Shown here piece after piece: positions 9,436-19,724 of a stretch of 64,000 bases of DNA (position 1 is its first letter; every line of letters starts with the position of its first letter). Both the position numbers and the translations under genes were made by a program. The notes beneath the pieces were generated by a model. It was not told the origin of the DNA. It searched no databases and worked only from the letters and a program-made list of their open reading frames with translations. The DNA is from Mammaliicoccus sciuri (lineage in GTDB: Bacteria > Bacillota > Bacilli > Staphylococcales > Staphylococcaceae). The stretch is from the NCBI RefSeq assembly GCF_002901825.1, contig NZ_PPQD01000017.1, positions 248,001-312,000 on the forward strand. Reading direction: 5' to 3'.

Positions 9436-11109
9436 TTATTTAATTTTCATGATAATTGGTAAAATCATTGGTTTACGAGCTGTTTTTTCGTATAAATAAG
9501 GTTGTAAAGCTTCAGTAATTGTAGATTTAACGTGATGCCATTCTACTTTATCATTATTGTTTAGCTTTTCAATAACAGCTTTTTTGATTAATCGTTGTGC
9601 ATCGTAAATTAAATGACCTGATTCTCTCATATATACAAATCCTCTAGAGATGATGTCTGGACCTGAGAGTAGTTGTTTCGTTTTGAAATCTATACTTACA
9701 ACAACTATTACAAGACCTTCTTCTGAAAGGACTTTACGGTCTTTAATTACGACATTACCGATATCTCCAATTCCGCTACCATCAACAAATACATTTCCTG
9801 ATGGAATACGGCCAGCATATCTTGCAGAATCTTTAGTAAGTGCGAGCACATCACCAATTTCATATACGAATATATTATCTGGATCTACACCACAGTTTAC
9901 ACCAGTTTCACTATGTTTCTTAAGCATTCTATATTCACCATGAATTGGCATAAAGTATTTAGGCTTAATTAAACGTAACATTAATTTTTGTTCATCTTGT
10001 GAACCGTGACCTGAAGTATGAATGTTTGATAATTTACCGTGAATAACATCAGCACCAGCTTTGTATAAAGCGTTGATTGTTCTATTTACACTCTTCGTGT
10101 TACCTGGAATAGGTGATGAACTGAATACAACTGTATCATCTGGAATAATGCTGATTTGTCTATGTGTACCATTAGCAATTCTTGATAATGCTGCCATTGG
10201 TTCACCTTGAGAACCTGTACATAAAATAAGAATTTCATGTTTTGGAACGGTATTAATTTTGTTTGGTTCAATAAATGTTTCAGGTGGTACTTTAATATAA
10301 CCCAATTCTGTACCAATTTTAATATTGTTCTCCATTGAACGACCGAAGACAACAATTTTACGATTGTATTTAACGGCTGCTTCAACAGCTTGTTGAACTC
10401 TATAAATATTAGAAGCAAATGTTGCAAAAATAATTCTACCTGAACACTTACGGAAAATCTCATCTACGTTTTGTCCAACTTCCTTTTCACTTAATGTAAA
10501 GTTAGGAACTTCGGAATTTGTAGAGTCTGATAACAAACATAATACGCCTTCTTCACCAAGTTGAGCCATTTTGGCAATATTTGCAGGTTTACCAACAGGT
10601 GTGAAATCAAATTTAAAGTCACCTGTATGAACAATTTTACCTTCTGGTGTATCTGCAATAATCCCGTATGCTTCTGGAATACTATGAGTTGTTAAATAAA
10701 ATGAAATCTTGAAATGTTTAAATTCAAATACTGAATCTTCATCAATTTCATTTAATTGAGCAGTCTTCAATAAATTATGTTCTTCCAATTTATTTCTAAT
10801 AAGACCTAAAGCAAGTGGTCCACTATAAATCGGAACATTCATTTGTTTTAATAAAAATGGGACACCACCGATATGGTCTTCGTGTCCATGAGTGATAAAT
10901 AAAGCTTTCACTTTATGTTTATTTTGAATTAAGTACGTATAATCTGGTATCACGTAATCGATACCAAGAAGATCGTCATCAGGGAATTTAATACCTGCAT
11001 CAATGACAATGATTTCATCTTGATATTCGAGGGCGTACGTGTTTTTACCAATTTCACCGAGACCACCCAGTGCGTATACGCCTACTTCATTTTTTTGTAA
11101 AGGCTTCAT
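9436..11109 (-). CDS. rnjA: Ribonuclease J1
   Basis: A metallo-beta-lactamase RNase with 5'-3' exonuclease and endonuclease activity, central to mRNA turnover and rRNA maturation. The 557 residues contain the zinc motif HGHEDHIGG near residue 75, the beta-CASP region with [12 protein letters not shown] and the [12 protein letters not shown] segment, then [10 protein letters not shown] near residue 370. The C-terminal domain needed for oligomers is present. It directly follows rpoY with no gap, an arrangement conserved in Bacilli. Its ribosome site lies within the end of rpoY. Confidence 0.95.
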   Translation of the reverse strand: MKPLQKNEVGVYALGGLGEIGKNTYALEYQDEIIVIDAGIKFPDDDLLGIDYVIPDYTYLIQNKHKVKALFITHGHEDHIGGVPFLLKQMNVPIYSGPLALGLIRNKLEEHNLLKTAQLNEIDEDSVFEFKHFKISFYLTTHSIPEAYGIIADTPEGKIVHTGDFKFDFTPVGKPANIAKMAQLGEEGVLCLLSDSTNSEVPNFTLSEKEVGQNVDEIFRKCSGRIIFATFASNIYRVQQAVEAAVKYNRKIVVFGRSMENNIKIGTELGYIKVPPETFIEPNKINTVPKHEILILCTGSQGEPMAALSRIANGTHRQISIIPDDTVVFSSSPIPGNTKSVNRTINALYKAGADVIHGKLSNIHTSGHGSQDEQKLMLRLIKPKYFMPIHGEYRMLKKHSETGVNCGVDPDNIFVYEIGDVLALTKDSARYAGRIPSGNVFVDGSGIGDIGNVVIKDRKVLSEEGLVIVVVSIDFKTKQLLSGPDIISRGFVYMRESGHLIYDAQRLIKKAVIEKLNNNDKVEWHHVKSTITEALQPYLYEKTARKPMILPIIMKIK

Positions 11110-11322
11110 TTAGATTGTCTCCACATTAAAGTGATCAGATTTCTTTTCATATTCTAAATGAGCGCCCTCTAATTTTTGGACAAATTCGATATTGTAATTA
11201 CGGTCAGATAAATATCTTCTTACTTGTTCTTCAGTTTGTCCTTCGAAATATTTTGTTTGTGTACTTTCACGTACGATTACTTCACTTTTGTCTTCTTGAA
11301 AAAATACTTTAAATACTGCCAT
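11110..11322 (-). CDS. rpoY: RNA polymerase epsilon subunit
   Basis: A 70-residue small accessory subunit of Firmicute RNA polymerase (YkzG family). The sequence opens [19 protein letters not shown], typical of the family. The start at 11322 is set by AGGAGG eight bases upstream; a longer reading to 11352 would place codons upstream of that site. Its stop is directly adjacent to the rnjA start, the conserved rpoY-rnjA pair. Confidence 0.92.
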   Translation of the reverse strand: MAVFKVFFQEDKSEVIVRESTQTKYFEGQTEEQVRRYLSDRNYNIEFVQKLEGAHLEYEKKSDHFNVETI

Positions 11323-11330
11323 ATATATAA

Positions 11331-11381
11331 ATCCTCCTAGGTTAATTAACATAAATAAAGCCCTAGTTTTTAAGTCTAGGG
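11331..11381 (-). promoter_or_regulatory. Possible leader structure before rpoY-rnjA
   Basis: On the minus strand CCCTAG (11381-11376) can pair with CTAGGG (11366-11361) across a nine-base loop, with flanking AAA/TTT. The ribosome site region carries a third related motif, CCTAGG (11341-11336). CCCTAG could therefore pair with either CTAGG copy, giving two exclusive folds. Whether this stretch is transcribed is unknown. Confidence 0.35.
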
Positions 11382-11558
11382 TTTGTCAATTTCAAAATTT
11401 GATTCCCGTACATTTTTAAAAGTAATTATATGAAAATATATAAATACCTTTTTAATAAGTTCATTTTACATGAAAATTAGAGATAAATAAAGATATTTAA
11501 CTAAATCTTTCATATATATTGATTATCAACTAGAATAGAGACAAGGAGGCGATGAAAG

Positions 11559-12338
11559 TTGAATAAGAAATTAATATTTTTTGATATAGATGGTACAATC
11601 TATGATGAAAACAAAGAAATTCCAGAATCAACTATTGATGCGATAAAAAAATTAAAAGAAGCTGGCCATATCGTCGCAATTGCAACAGGTAGAGCACCGT
11701 ATATGTTTAAAGAAGTTATTAGAGAAACAGGTATTGATACTTTTGTTTCGCTAAACGGACAAATTGTTGTAAATAATGGAGAAATTATTAGTAAATATCC
11801 ATTAAATAAAGAGGAACTTACCAGTATAGTAGACAAAGCACACGCGAATAATCATCCACTAGTATTCTTCGGCGAAACAGCAGTGTATGCAAATGTAGAA
11901 AGTGATAACGACATTTCTGAAAGTCTTGGAACATTAAAGATGGATTATCCAGAATATCACAATACATATTATCTTGATTACCCAGTTTATCAAGCACTTA
12001 TTTTCCATGCTGACGATGAAGATGACAAGTACGATAATCAATTCAATGCGTTGAAATTCTATAGATGGCATCCACTAAGTAGAGATGTAGTGCCAAATGA
12101 TCGTTCTAAAGCAGAAGGCATAAAAGAACTCAGTGATAAATTAGGATTCCCATTAAGCGAAGTAGTTGCATTCGGTGATGGACCAAATGATGTAGAAATG
12201 ATTACTGAAGTAGGGTGTGGTGTAGCAATGGGTAATGCCGTTGACGCACTAAAAGAAGTTTGTGATTTTGAAACGAAACATGTAAGTGAAAATGGTATAT
12301 ACTATGCATGTATAGAATTAGGATTGATAGATGAATAG
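11559..12338 (+). CDS. HAD-family phosphatase (Cof type)
   Basis: A cytoplasmic phosphatase of the Cof/HAD-IIB group, 259 residues. The nucleophile motif is FFDIDGTIYDE at the N-terminus. The Thr motif lies in AIATGR near residue 43, and the C-terminal magnesium motif is FGDGPNDVEM near residue 205. The central cap domain is of the C2 type. Such enzymes hydrolyse sugar phosphates, flavin mononucleotide or similar substrates; the specific one cannot be told. Translation starts at a TTG nine bases after AAGGAGG. It is likely co-transcribed with the small gene that follows. Confidence 0.88.
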   Translation: MNKKLIFFDIDGTIYDENKEIPESTIDAIKKLKEAGHIVAIATGRAPYMFKEVIRETGIDTFVSLNGQIVVNNGEIISKYPLNKEELTSIVDKAHANNHPLVFFGETAVYANVESDNDISESLGTLKMDYPEYHNTYYLDYPVYQALIFHADDEDDKYDNQFNALKFYRWHPLSRDVVPNDRSKAEGIKELSDKLGFPLSEVVAFGDGPNDVEMITEVGCGVAMGNAVDALKEVCDFETKHVSENGIYYACIELGLIDE

Positions 12339-12350
12339 GATGTGAATTTT

Positions 12351-12623
12351 ATGGATAAGGTTGAACGCATCATCAAAACAATCGATGCAGAAAAAAATAG
12401 ATCTGACAAACAATTTAAAGGAATAGAATTTAATATTCGAAAAAATGAAGTTGTTATGATCTATAACTATGATGAAATGATTAATAACGTTAAACAAGAT
12501 CCACATTACATTCGACATAACAAAGATCCAGAATGGTTAAGTTTGGATGAATTAACCGCTATTCAAAAAGCACTAAAAGAAAAAAACATTCATTTCATCG
12601 AACGAAGAGATGAATTTATGTAA
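12351..12623 (+). CDS. Hypothetical protein, 90 residues
   Basis: A small charged protein (MDKVERIIKTIDAEKNRSDK...) with no membrane segment or known motif. It reads as an alternating helix and strand pattern and ends with a basic-acidic tail. The start at 12351 is preferred because TAGGATG sits seven bases upstream; a GTG at 12342 overlaps it. It follows the HAD phosphatase by 12 bases and shares its terminator. I do not recognise the family. Confidence 0.7.
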   Translation: MDKVERIIKTIDAEKNRSDKQFKGIEFNIRKNEVVMIYNYDEMINNVKQDPHYIRHNKDPEWLSLDELTAIQKALKEKNIHFIERRDEFM

Positions 12624-12647
12624 TGAATAAATTCATGAGACAGAAGA

Positions 12648-12689
12648 ACAGTAATCTACAATTGGAAGATTGAGATTACTGTTTTTTAT
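12648..12689 (+). terminator. Rho-independent terminator
   Basis: AACAGTAATCT pairs with AGATTACTGTT, followed by a T run. It ends the HAD phosphatase unit. Confidence 0.88.
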
Positions 12690-12720
12690 TGATAAAATAG
12701 AAATCATCGGGTGTGTAAGT

Positions 12721-12840
12721 TAGGGACATAATTCTGAGAAGTGTCCGTAAGAGGTGCAGTTAGGGACATAATTCCGAGAAGTGTCCGTAAGAGGTGCAGT
12801 TAGGGACATAATTCCGAGAAATGTCCGTAAGTGAGCAGTT
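12721..12840. repeat. Three tandem 40-bp repeats
   Basis: Three adjacent copies with exact 40-base period start at 12721, 12761 and 12801 (TAGGGACATAATTC...). Copies one and two differ at one base; the third diverges slightly at its end. Each contains GGACAT...(A/G)TGTCC with inner TTC/GAA, so each can fold into a hairpin. A further 35 bases (12841-12875) are shared with a diverged element at 27332. No coding frame or promoter is evident. Confidence 0.9.
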
Positions 12841-12871
12841 TCTAATTACCACAATTCAGAATAATGACATT

Positions 12872-12911
12872 AAAAAGAGCGAATACCAACTGAATGGTAT
12901 TCGCTCTTTTA
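12872..12911 (-). terminator. Terminator of def
   Basis: AAAGAGCGAATACCA pairs with TGGTATTCGCTCTTT around a short loop, with A/T runs on both sides. It lies downstream of def on the minus strand. With the repeats and the upstream terminator it fills the 333-base gap between genes. Confidence 0.85.
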
Positions 12912-12974
12912 TCATCATACTTATTTAATTAATTTCTACTGCATCATCATACTTATTTAATTAATTTCTACTGC
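12911..12974. repeat. 32-bp tandem duplication at the def 3' end
   Basis: The 32 bases starting ATCATCATACTTATTTAA at 12911 are repeated exactly from 12943. The copy inside def encodes its last residues (DDAVEIN) and stop. The other copy lies just downstream as a non-coding duplicate, between the stop and the terminator. Confidence 0.92.
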
Positions 12975-13511
12975 ATCATCAAGTGGTTTGAATGGATCTT
13001 CTTCGTTAATATAGTCATAGAACATGATGCCATTTAAATGATCGATTTCATGTTGCAATACGATTGCTGGATATCCTTTGAATCTTTTCTTAAATGGATT
13101 TCCTTCTATATCATATGCTTGAATCGTTACTTTATAATTACGATGTACGAGTCCTGGTTTTGATTCATCTACACTTAAGCATCCTTCGCCACCATTTAAA
13201 TATGCTTTTTGTACACTATGGCTTACGATTTTAGGATTGATAAGTTGAAGTTCGATTTGGTTTCCTTTTCCGTCATCTTGAATATATACTGCTAACATTT
13301 TTTTAGAAACATTGATTTGTGGAGCGGCAAGGCCTACGCCAGAACGTAATTTGTATTTTTTAGCAAGTTCTTCATTTTGAGAATTCTTTAGGAATTCCAT
13401 CATTTCATTTAATGTTTCTTTATCTTCAGTCGATATTGGTAATTCTACTTCTTCGGCTCTCTTTCTAAGTGTTTCGTGGCCGTCACGAATAATATTTTCC
13501 ATCGTTATCAT
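12957..13511 (-). CDS. def: Peptide deformylase
   Basis: Removes the formyl group from the N-terminal methionine of new proteins. The 184 residues contain the three signature motifs: [14 protein letters not shown] with the metal-binding Cys, and QHEIDHLNG with the catalytic Glu and two metal histidines. The long form with an insert near the N-terminus is type II, as in staphylococci. ATG 13511 has AAGGTG about eight bases upstream. The last codons lie within a 32-bp tandem duplication, which does not change the protein. Confidence 0.96.
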   Translation of the reverse strand: MITMENIIRDGHETLRKRAEEVELPISTEDKETLNEMMEFLKNSQNEELAKKYKLRSGVGLAAPQINVSKKMLAVYIQDDGKGNQIELQLINPKIVSHSVQKAYLNGGEGCLSVDESKPGLVHRNYKVTIQAYDIEGNPFKKRFKGYPAIVLQHEIDHLNGIMFYDYINEEDPFKPLDDAVEIN

Positions 13512-13632
13512 TTACATGCACCTTCCTCATATAAAATATTATCAAAAACTGGTCATTTTTACATCTATTATTAATTGTATAAATAAAAAAAACAGAGTAA
13601 CATATTGATAGGATTAAAAGGAGGAATTACGA

Positions 13633-14265
13633 ATGATTGGCAAGAAATTTGTGACATTAACATTAGCGACTTCATTAATTTTAACAGCATGTGGTCAATC
13701 TAAAGAATCACTTGAATCTTTTTATAACAAAGTTGAAAAAGCAAATAAAGAAGAAAAAGTTATTGTTGATTTAAATGAGAAAATGACTAAGGCAGAAAAA
13801 GACAAAGTTAAAAAAATCGAAGCATTAAATAAAGCTAAAAATGATGACTTTAAAACAAAAGCGCAAGAATTAACTGACGGCATTAAAGATAGAGAAGAAA
13901 TCGTAAAAGATGAAACGTCAGCAATGAAGAAGTCTAAAGATATTTATGAAACGTCTAAAAAGGACTATAAAAATATAGAAGATGAAGAACAATTAAAAGA
14001 AGCTAAAGAATTAAAGAATGCATTAGACGAAAAGTATAAGTTACATAACGAAGTGATGGATGCATATAAAGAGGTATTAAAAACGGAAAAAGATTTATTT
14101 AGTTATTTATCAAAAGACAATGCTACGCAAAAAGGTGCAAATGATCGTTCTTCTAAATTGACAGAAGTTAATAAAAAGACTGAAAAAGTTGTAACAGATT
14201 ATCAAAATACTTTAAGAAAAGTCCAACAAGAAAAGAAAGATGTTTCAGCTATTTTAGATAAATAA
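13633..14265 (+). CDS. YkyA-type lipoprotein
   Basis: A 210-residue secreted lipoprotein. The signal peptide (MIGKKFVTLTLATSLILTAC) ends in a lipobox with Cys20, so the mature protein is anchored by lipid to the outer face of the membrane. The rest is almost entirely charged helix with long runs of Lys and Glu, predicting coiled coil. It resembles the YkyA putative cell-wall-binding lipoproteins encoded between def and pdhA in Bacilli. A GGAGG sits just before the ATG. The role is unknown. Confidence 0.82.
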   Translation: MIGKKFVTLTLATSLILTACGQSKESLESFYNKVEKANKEEKVIVDLNEKMTKAEKDKVKKIEALNKAKNDDFKTKAQELTDGIKDREEIVKDETSAMKKSKDIYETSKKDYKNIEDEEQLKEAKELKNALDEKYKLHNEVMDAYKEVLKTEKDLFSYLSKDNATQKGANDRSSKLTEVNKKTEKVVTDYQNTLRKVQQEKKDVSAILDK

Positions 14266-14308
14266 TTTGTATTAGTACAGCTAATATTATGTTTTAGTAC
14301 AGTTATAT

Positions 14309-14337
14309 AAAAACCTTTAATTAGTGGGGTTTTTAAG
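14309..14337 (+). terminator. Probable terminator of the lipoprotein gene
   Basis: AAAAACC and GGTTTTT arms enclose an 11- to 12-base loop and are followed by an AT-rich stretch. It is weaker than the other terminators here. Confidence 0.5.
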
Positions 14338-14354
14338 ATGTTAGTATTTTTTAT

Positions 14355-14383
14355 TTAACAGTAAAACAGTTTTGTGTTAGAAT
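14355..14383 (+). promoter_or_regulatory. pdhABCD promoter
   Basis: TTAACA (14355-14360), a 17-bp spacer and TAGAAT (14378-14383), with TGTG just before the -10. It lies 46 bases upstream of pdhA. Confidence 0.7.
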
Positions 14384-14429
14384 GATTAAGAAATGATTAT
14401 TTAATATAGGGAAAGGTATGGTGAATTGA

Positions 14430-15542
<1,113 letters not shown>

Positions 15543-15545
15543 GTC

Positions 15546-16523
15546 ATGGCACAAATGACAATGATTCAAGCGATTAACAATGCGCTTCAAAACGAATTAA
15601 AAAGAGACGAAGATGTTCTATTATTCGGTGAAGACGTTGGTGTAAACGGCGGTGTATTCCGTGCAACAGAAGGTTTACAAAAAGAATTCGGTGAAGATCG
15701 TGTATTTGATACACCTCTAGCTGAATCAGGTATTGGTGGTCTAGCTTTAGGTTTAACGCTTGAAGGTTACCGTCCTGTCATGGAAATCCAATTCTTTGGT
15801 TTCGTATTTGAAGTTATGGACTCAATTGCTGGTCAAATAGCTCGTCACCGTTTCCGTTCAGGCAACTCAAAAGTGGCTCCAATCACAATCCGTGCGCCAT
15901 TTGGTGGTGGTGTTCATACACCAGAATTACACGCAGACAACTTAGAAGGTTTAGTAGCACAATCTCCTGGTTTGAAAGTTGTTATTCCTTCAAACCCATA
16001 CGATGCTAAAGGACTATTAATTTCTGCAATCCGCAGTAATGACCCAGTTGTTTATTTAGAACACATGAAGTTATACCGTTCATTCCGTGAAGAGGTACCT
16101 GAAGAAGAGTACGAAGTAGAAATCGGTAAAGCTAAAGTTAAACGTGAAGGTACAGATTTAACAATCATTACTTATGGTGCAATGGTTCAAGAATCATTAA
16201 AAGCTGCTGAAGATTTAGAAAAAGATGGTTATTCAGTTGAAGTTATTGACTTAATCACTGTTCAACCATTAGATGTTGAAACAATTGTTAAATCAGTAGA
16301 AAAAACAAACCGTGTAATCGTAGTTCAAGAAGCTCAAAAACAAGCAGGCGTTGGCGCAAGTGTTGTAGCTGAAATCTCTGAAAGAGCTGTTCTTTCATTA
16401 GAAGCTCCTATTGCACGTGTAGCAGCTGCTGACACTATTTATCCATTCACACAAGCAGAAGGTGTTTGGTTACCAAACAAAAAAGATATCGTAGCGCAAG
16501 CTAAAGAAACATTAGAGTTTTAA
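15546..16523 (+). CDS. pdhB: Pyruvate dehydrogenase E1 beta subunit
   Basis: The 325-residue partner of PdhA in the E1 heterotetramer. The N-terminal transketolase pyrimidine-binding domain shows [15 protein letters not shown] and [15 protein letters not shown]. The C-terminal domain contains [15 protein letters not shown] and the [15 protein letters not shown] segment. It starts three bases after the pdhA stop, with AAGGAG inside the pdhA end. An 18-bp perfect palindrome covers its stop codon. Confidence 0.97.
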   Translation: MAQMTMIQAINNALQNELKRDEDVLLFGEDVGVNGGVFRATEGLQKEFGEDRVFDTPLAESGIGGLALGLTLEGYRPVMEIQFFGFVFEVMDSIAGQIARHRFRSGNSKVAPITIRAPFGGGVHTPELHADNLEGLVAQSPGLKVVIPSNPYDAKGLLISAIRSNDPVVYLEHMKLYRSFREEVPEEEYEVEIGKAKVKREGTDLTIITYGAMVQESLKAAEDLEKDGYSVEVIDLITVQPLDVETIVKSVEKTNRVIVVQEAQKQAGVGASVVAEISERAVLSLEAPIARVAAADTIYPFTQAEGVWLPNKKDIVAQAKETLEF

Positions 16524-16535
16524 TGCGCATTAAAA
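16518..16535. repeat. 18-bp perfect palindrome at the pdhB/pdhC junction
   Basis: TTTTAATGCGCATTAAAA spans the pdhB stop codon. It could form a short AT-flanked hairpin in the mRNA before the pdhC ribosome site (TAGGAGG). It has no T tract, so it is not a terminator. Confidence 0.7.
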
Positions 16536-16565
16536 TACGGATTTAATATTTAGGAGGAAAAAATC

Positions 16566-17864
16566 GTGTCATTCGAATTTAAATTACCAGATATCGGTGA
16601 AGGTATCCACGAAGGTGAAATTGTAAAATGGTTTGTTAAAGCAGGAGACGAAATTCAAGAAGACGATGTATTATGTGAAGTACAAAATGATAAATCTGTC
16701 GTTGAAATTCCATCACCTGTTGCAGGTAAAATTGAAGAAGTTATGGTTGAAGAAGGTACAGTATCTGTTGTTGGTGATACAATTGTTAAAATTGATGCAC
16801 CAGACGCAGAAGGCTTACAATTCAAAGGTCATGACGACGATGAAGAAGAAACTAAAGAAGAAACTAAAGAAGAAGCACCAGCTGAAGAAGCTAAAGAAGA
16901 AGCAACTACTGAAACTCAATCAGAAAATGTTGATGAGTCTAAACGTGTAATTGCTATGCCTTCAGTTCGTAAATTTGCTCGTGATAACGATGTAAATATT
17001 AAAGCTGTTTCAGGTTCAGGTAAAAATGGCCGTATCTTAAAAGAAGACGTTGAAGCATACTTAAATGGTGGTGCTACTTCAGAGCAACCAGCAAAAGAAG
17101 AAGCTCAAACTACATCTGAAGATACACAAGCAGTACAATCTCCACAAGTACCAGAAGGAGAATTCCCTGAAACTCGTGAGAAAATACCAGCTATGCGTAA
17201 GGCAATTGCTAAAGCAATGGTTAACTCTAAGCATACTGCACCTCACGTAACATTAATGGATGAAATTGATGTTCAAGAATTATGGGATCACCGTAAAAAA
17301 TTCAAAGAAGTTGCTGCTGAGCAAGGTACTAAATTAACATTCTTACCATATGTTGTTAAAGCATTAGTATCCGCACTTAAGAAATACCCAGCATTAAATA
17401 CTGAATTTGATGAAGAAAATGGTGAAATTGTTCATAAACATTACTATAATATAGGTATAGCTGCGGATACTGATCGTGGTTTATTAGTACCAGTAGTCAA
17501 AAATGCAGATCACAAATCAATGTTCGAAATTTCTGATGAAATTAACGAATTAGCTGTTAAAGCACGTGATGGTAAACTACAAGCTAACGAAATGAAAGGC
17601 GCAACATGTACGATAAGTAATATCGGTTCAGCAGGTGGACAATGGTTTACACCAGTAATCAACCATCCTGAAGTTGCTATTTTAGGTATCGGTCGTATTG
17701 CTCAAAAACCTATCGTTAAAGATGGAGAAATTATTGCTGCACCTGTATTATCACTATCATTAAGTTTCGACCATAGACAAATTGATGGTGCTACTGGACA
17801 AAACGCAATGAACCATATTAAGAGATTATTAAATAATCCAGAATTATTATTAATGGAGGGGTAA
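16566..17864 (+). CDS. pdhC: Dihydrolipoamide acetyltransferase (E2)
   Basis: The core of the pyruvate dehydrogenase complex, which transfers acetyl groups from lipoamide to CoA. The 432 residues show one lipoyl domain (1-80) with the lipoylated Lys in [10 protein letters not shown], an acidic flexible linker rich in Glu/Thr/Ala (95-125), the E1/E3-binding domain ([20 protein letters not shown]), a second linker, and the catalytic domain. That domain ends with the active-site motif [10 protein letters not shown]. Translation starts at GTG after AGGAGG. The repetitive Lys/Glu codons of the linker also leave spurious open frames. Confidence 0.97.
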   Translation: MSFEFKLPDIGEGIHEGEIVKWFVKAGDEIQEDDVLCEVQNDKSVVEIPSPVAGKIEEVMVEEGTVSVVGDTIVKIDAPDAEGLQFKGHDDDEEETKEETKEEAPAEEAKEEATTETQSENVDESKRVIAMPSVRKFARDNDVNIKAVSGSGKNGRILKEDVEAYLNGGATSEQPAKEEAQTTSEDTQAVQSPQVPEGEFPETREKIPAMRKAIAKAMVNSKHTAPHVTLMDEIDVQELWDHRKKFKEVAAEQGTKLTFLPYVVKALVSALKKYPALNTEFDEENGEIVHKHYYNIGIAADTDRGLLVPVVKNADHKSMFEISDEINELAVKARDGKLQANEMKGATCTISNIGSAGGQWFTPVINHPEVAILGIGRIAQKPIVKDGEIIAAPVLSLSLSFDHRQIDGATGQNAMNHIKRLLNNPELLLMEG

Positions 17865-17866
17865 AA

Positions 17867-19273
17867 ATGGTAGTTGGAGATTTTCCTATTGAAACAGATA
17901 CTATTGTAATTGGAGCAGGTCCTGGTGGATATGTTGCAGCAATTCGTGCAGCACAATTAGGACAAAAAGTAACAATCGTTGAAAAAGGCGAATTAGGTGG
18001 TGTATGTTTAAACGTTGGTTGTATCCCATCTAAAGCTTTATTATCAGCATCACACCGTTTCCACAATGCTCAACATTCAGAAGATATGGGTGTTGTAGCT
18101 GAGAAAGTAGCATTAAACTTCGAAAAAGTTCAAGAGTTCAAAAATGGCGTAGTTAAAAAATTAACAGGCGGCGTAGCTGGACTAATGAAAGGTAACAAAA
18201 TCGATGTTGTTAAGGGAGAAGCATACTTTGTAGATGAAAATAACTTAAAAGTTATGACTGAAAAAGCATCTCAAACTTATACTTTCAAAAATGCAATTAT
18301 CGCAACTGGTTCACGACCAATTGAAATTCCTAATTTCAAATTTGGTAAACGTGTCATTGATTCTACAGGTGCATTAGCACTTCAAGAAGTTCCTAAAAAA
18401 TTAGTAGTAGTAGGTGGCGGATACATTGGTTCTGAGCTAGGTACTGCATATGCTAACTTTGGTTCTGAAGTAACAATTCTTGAAGGTGCTAAAGACATTT
18501 TAGGTGGATTTGAAAAGCAAATGACTCAAATCGTTAAAAAAGGTCTTAAAGCTAAAGGTGTAGAAATCGTTACAGAAGCGATGGCTAAATCAGCTGAAGA
18601 AACTGACAACGGCGTTAAAGTTACTTATGAAGCTGGCGGAGAAACAAAAGAAATCGATGCAGACTATGTATTAGTTACAGTAGGACGTCGACCAAATACT
18701 GATGAATTAGGTCTTGAAGAATTAGGTCTAAAAATGTCAGATCGTGGTTTAGTTGAAGTTGACGAACAAAGCCGTAGTTCAATCAGCAATATCTATGCAA
18801 TCGGTGATATTGTTGCTGGACCTCCACTTGCTCATAAAGCAAGTTACGAAGCTAAAGTAGCTGCTGAAGCAATTTCTGGTGAAAAATCAGCTGTAGATTA
18901 CTTAGGTATTCCGGCAGTATGTTTCACTGAACCAGAATTAGCAACAGTAGGTTACACTGAAGCTAGCGCTAAAGAAGAAGGTTTAGAAATTAAAGCTGCT
19001 AAGTTCCCATTTGCTGCAAATGGTCGTGCATTAGCATTAAATGAAACTGCTGGTTTCGTTAAACTTATCGCTTTAAAAGAAAATGGTCTTCTAATTGGTG
19101 CACAAGTTGCTGGTACAGGCGCTTCAGATATCATTGCTGAATTAGGTTTAGCAATTGAAACAGGTATGACTGCTGAAGACGTATCATTAACAATTCATGC
19201 TCACCCAACATTAGGTGAAATTTCTATGGAAGCTGCAGAAGTAGCATTAGGAACACCTATCCATACAATGTAA
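17867..19273 (+). CDS. pdhD: Dihydrolipoamide dehydrogenase (E3)
   Basis: A flavoprotein that reoxidises dihydrolipoamide and makes NADH. The FAD-binding motif [17 protein letters not shown] is near the N-terminus. The redox disulfide lies in [15 protein letters not shown]. The NAD-binding motif is [17 protein letters not shown] near residue 185, and the C-terminal catalytic histidine lies in HAHPTLGE. The 468 residues match the family. It begins two bases after pdhC, with GGAGGG spanning the junction, and ends at a strong terminator that closes the operon. Confidence 0.97.
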   Translation: MVVGDFPIETDTIVIGAGPGGYVAAIRAAQLGQKVTIVEKGELGGVCLNVGCIPSKALLSASHRFHNAQHSEDMGVVAEKVALNFEKVQEFKNGVVKKLTGGVAGLMKGNKIDVVKGEAYFVDENNLKVMTEKASQTYTFKNAIIATGSRPIEIPNFKFGKRVIDSTGALALQEVPKKLVVVGGGYIGSELGTAYANFGSEVTILEGAKDILGGFEKQMTQIVKKGLKAKGVEIVTEAMAKSAEETDNGVKVTYEAGGETKEIDADYVLVTVGRRPNTDELGLEELGLKMSDRGLVEVDEQSRSSISNIYAIGDIVAGPPLAHKASYEAKVAAEAISGEKSAVDYLGIPAVCFTEPELATVGYTEASAKEEGLEIKAAKFPFAANGRALALNETAGFVKLIALKENGLLIGAQVAGTGASDIIAELGLAIETGMTAEDVSLTIHAHPTLGEISMEAAEVALGTPIHTM

Positions 19274-19285
19274 TCATAAAAATAT

Positions 19286-19320
19286 AAGGCTGAGACATAT
19301 TTATGTCCCAGCCTTTTTTT
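19286..19320 (+). terminator. pdh operon terminator
   Basis: AAGGCTGAGACATA pairs with TATGTCCCAGCCTT, followed by a T run. The GACATA/TGTCC core is similar in style to the 40-bp repeats at 12721. Confidence 0.92.
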
Positions 19321-19337
19321 GTAAAGGAGTAGAAAAT

Positions 19338-19610
19338 ATGGAGTATAGTTATCCAATAGATGTGGATTGGTCGCAAGAAGAAATTCTTGAAGTGATGGCA
19401 TTTTATAATCTTATAGAAGATGCATATGAAAGTGAAGCAAATGTAGAAGAATTAGATAAAGCTTATAAAAACTTTAAGAAAATTATTCCTGGTAAATCTG
19501 ATGAGAATAATTTTTATAAAGCTTTCAAAGATGAGAGTGGCTATGATGGCTATAAAGTTGTTAAAGCTTTAAAAGAGAATAAAGAAGCGACAACGATTTC
19601 AGTTAAATAA
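19338..19610 (+). CDS. UPF0223 family protein
   Basis: A 90-residue protein matching UPF0223 (YktA) over its whole length. The opening MEYSYPIDVDWSQEEILEV and the later FKKIIPGKSDENNFYKAF and SGYDGYKVV are the conserved parts. It looks like a compact helical cytoplasmic protein. AAAGGAG lies ahead of ATG. It sits between pdhD and potR, as in related staphylococci. The function is unknown. Confidence 0.88.
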   Translation: MEYSYPIDVDWSQEEILEVMAFYNLIEDAYESEANVEELDKAYKNFKKIIPGKSDENNFYKAFKDESGYDGYKVVKALKENKEATTISVK

Positions 19611-19620
19611 TATTATAAAA

Positions 19621-19721
19621 TCCCCCAAAAAAGTGTTGAACTATAAAATGATTTCTGTTATTTTATTAAAGGTACTAAACTTAATGTTTAGTAAAAGTAA
19701 ACATTACACTTTCTTGGGGGA
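19621..19721 (+). promoter_or_regulatory. potR promoter, operator and flanking inverted repeat
   Basis: TTGAAC (19636-19641), a 17-bp spacer and TATTTT (19659-19664) form a probable promoter. TACTAAACTTAATGTTTAGTA at 19673-19693 has perfect 8-bp arms and is a good operator candidate. The region is bounded by TCCCCCAAAAAAGTGT (19621-19636) and ACACTTTCTTGGGGGA (19706-19721), which are complementary at 15 of 16 positions. The second arm contains the potR ribosome site. Confidence 0.6.
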
Positions 19722-19724
19722 TTT

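Noticed and set aside
10086-10463. 125-codon frame inside rnjA
   Set aside because: Same strand as rnjA but another frame, Leu/Gln-rich, with no start site; rnjA is intact around it.
12721-12840. CRISPR array
   Set aside because: The 40-bp units are directly adjacent, with no unique spacers and no cas genes in the window.
16633-16950. 105-codon Lys/Leu-rich frame inside pdhC
   Set aside because: It comes from the repetitive Glu/Ala/Thr codons of the E2 linker read in another frame; pdhC has all its domains intact.
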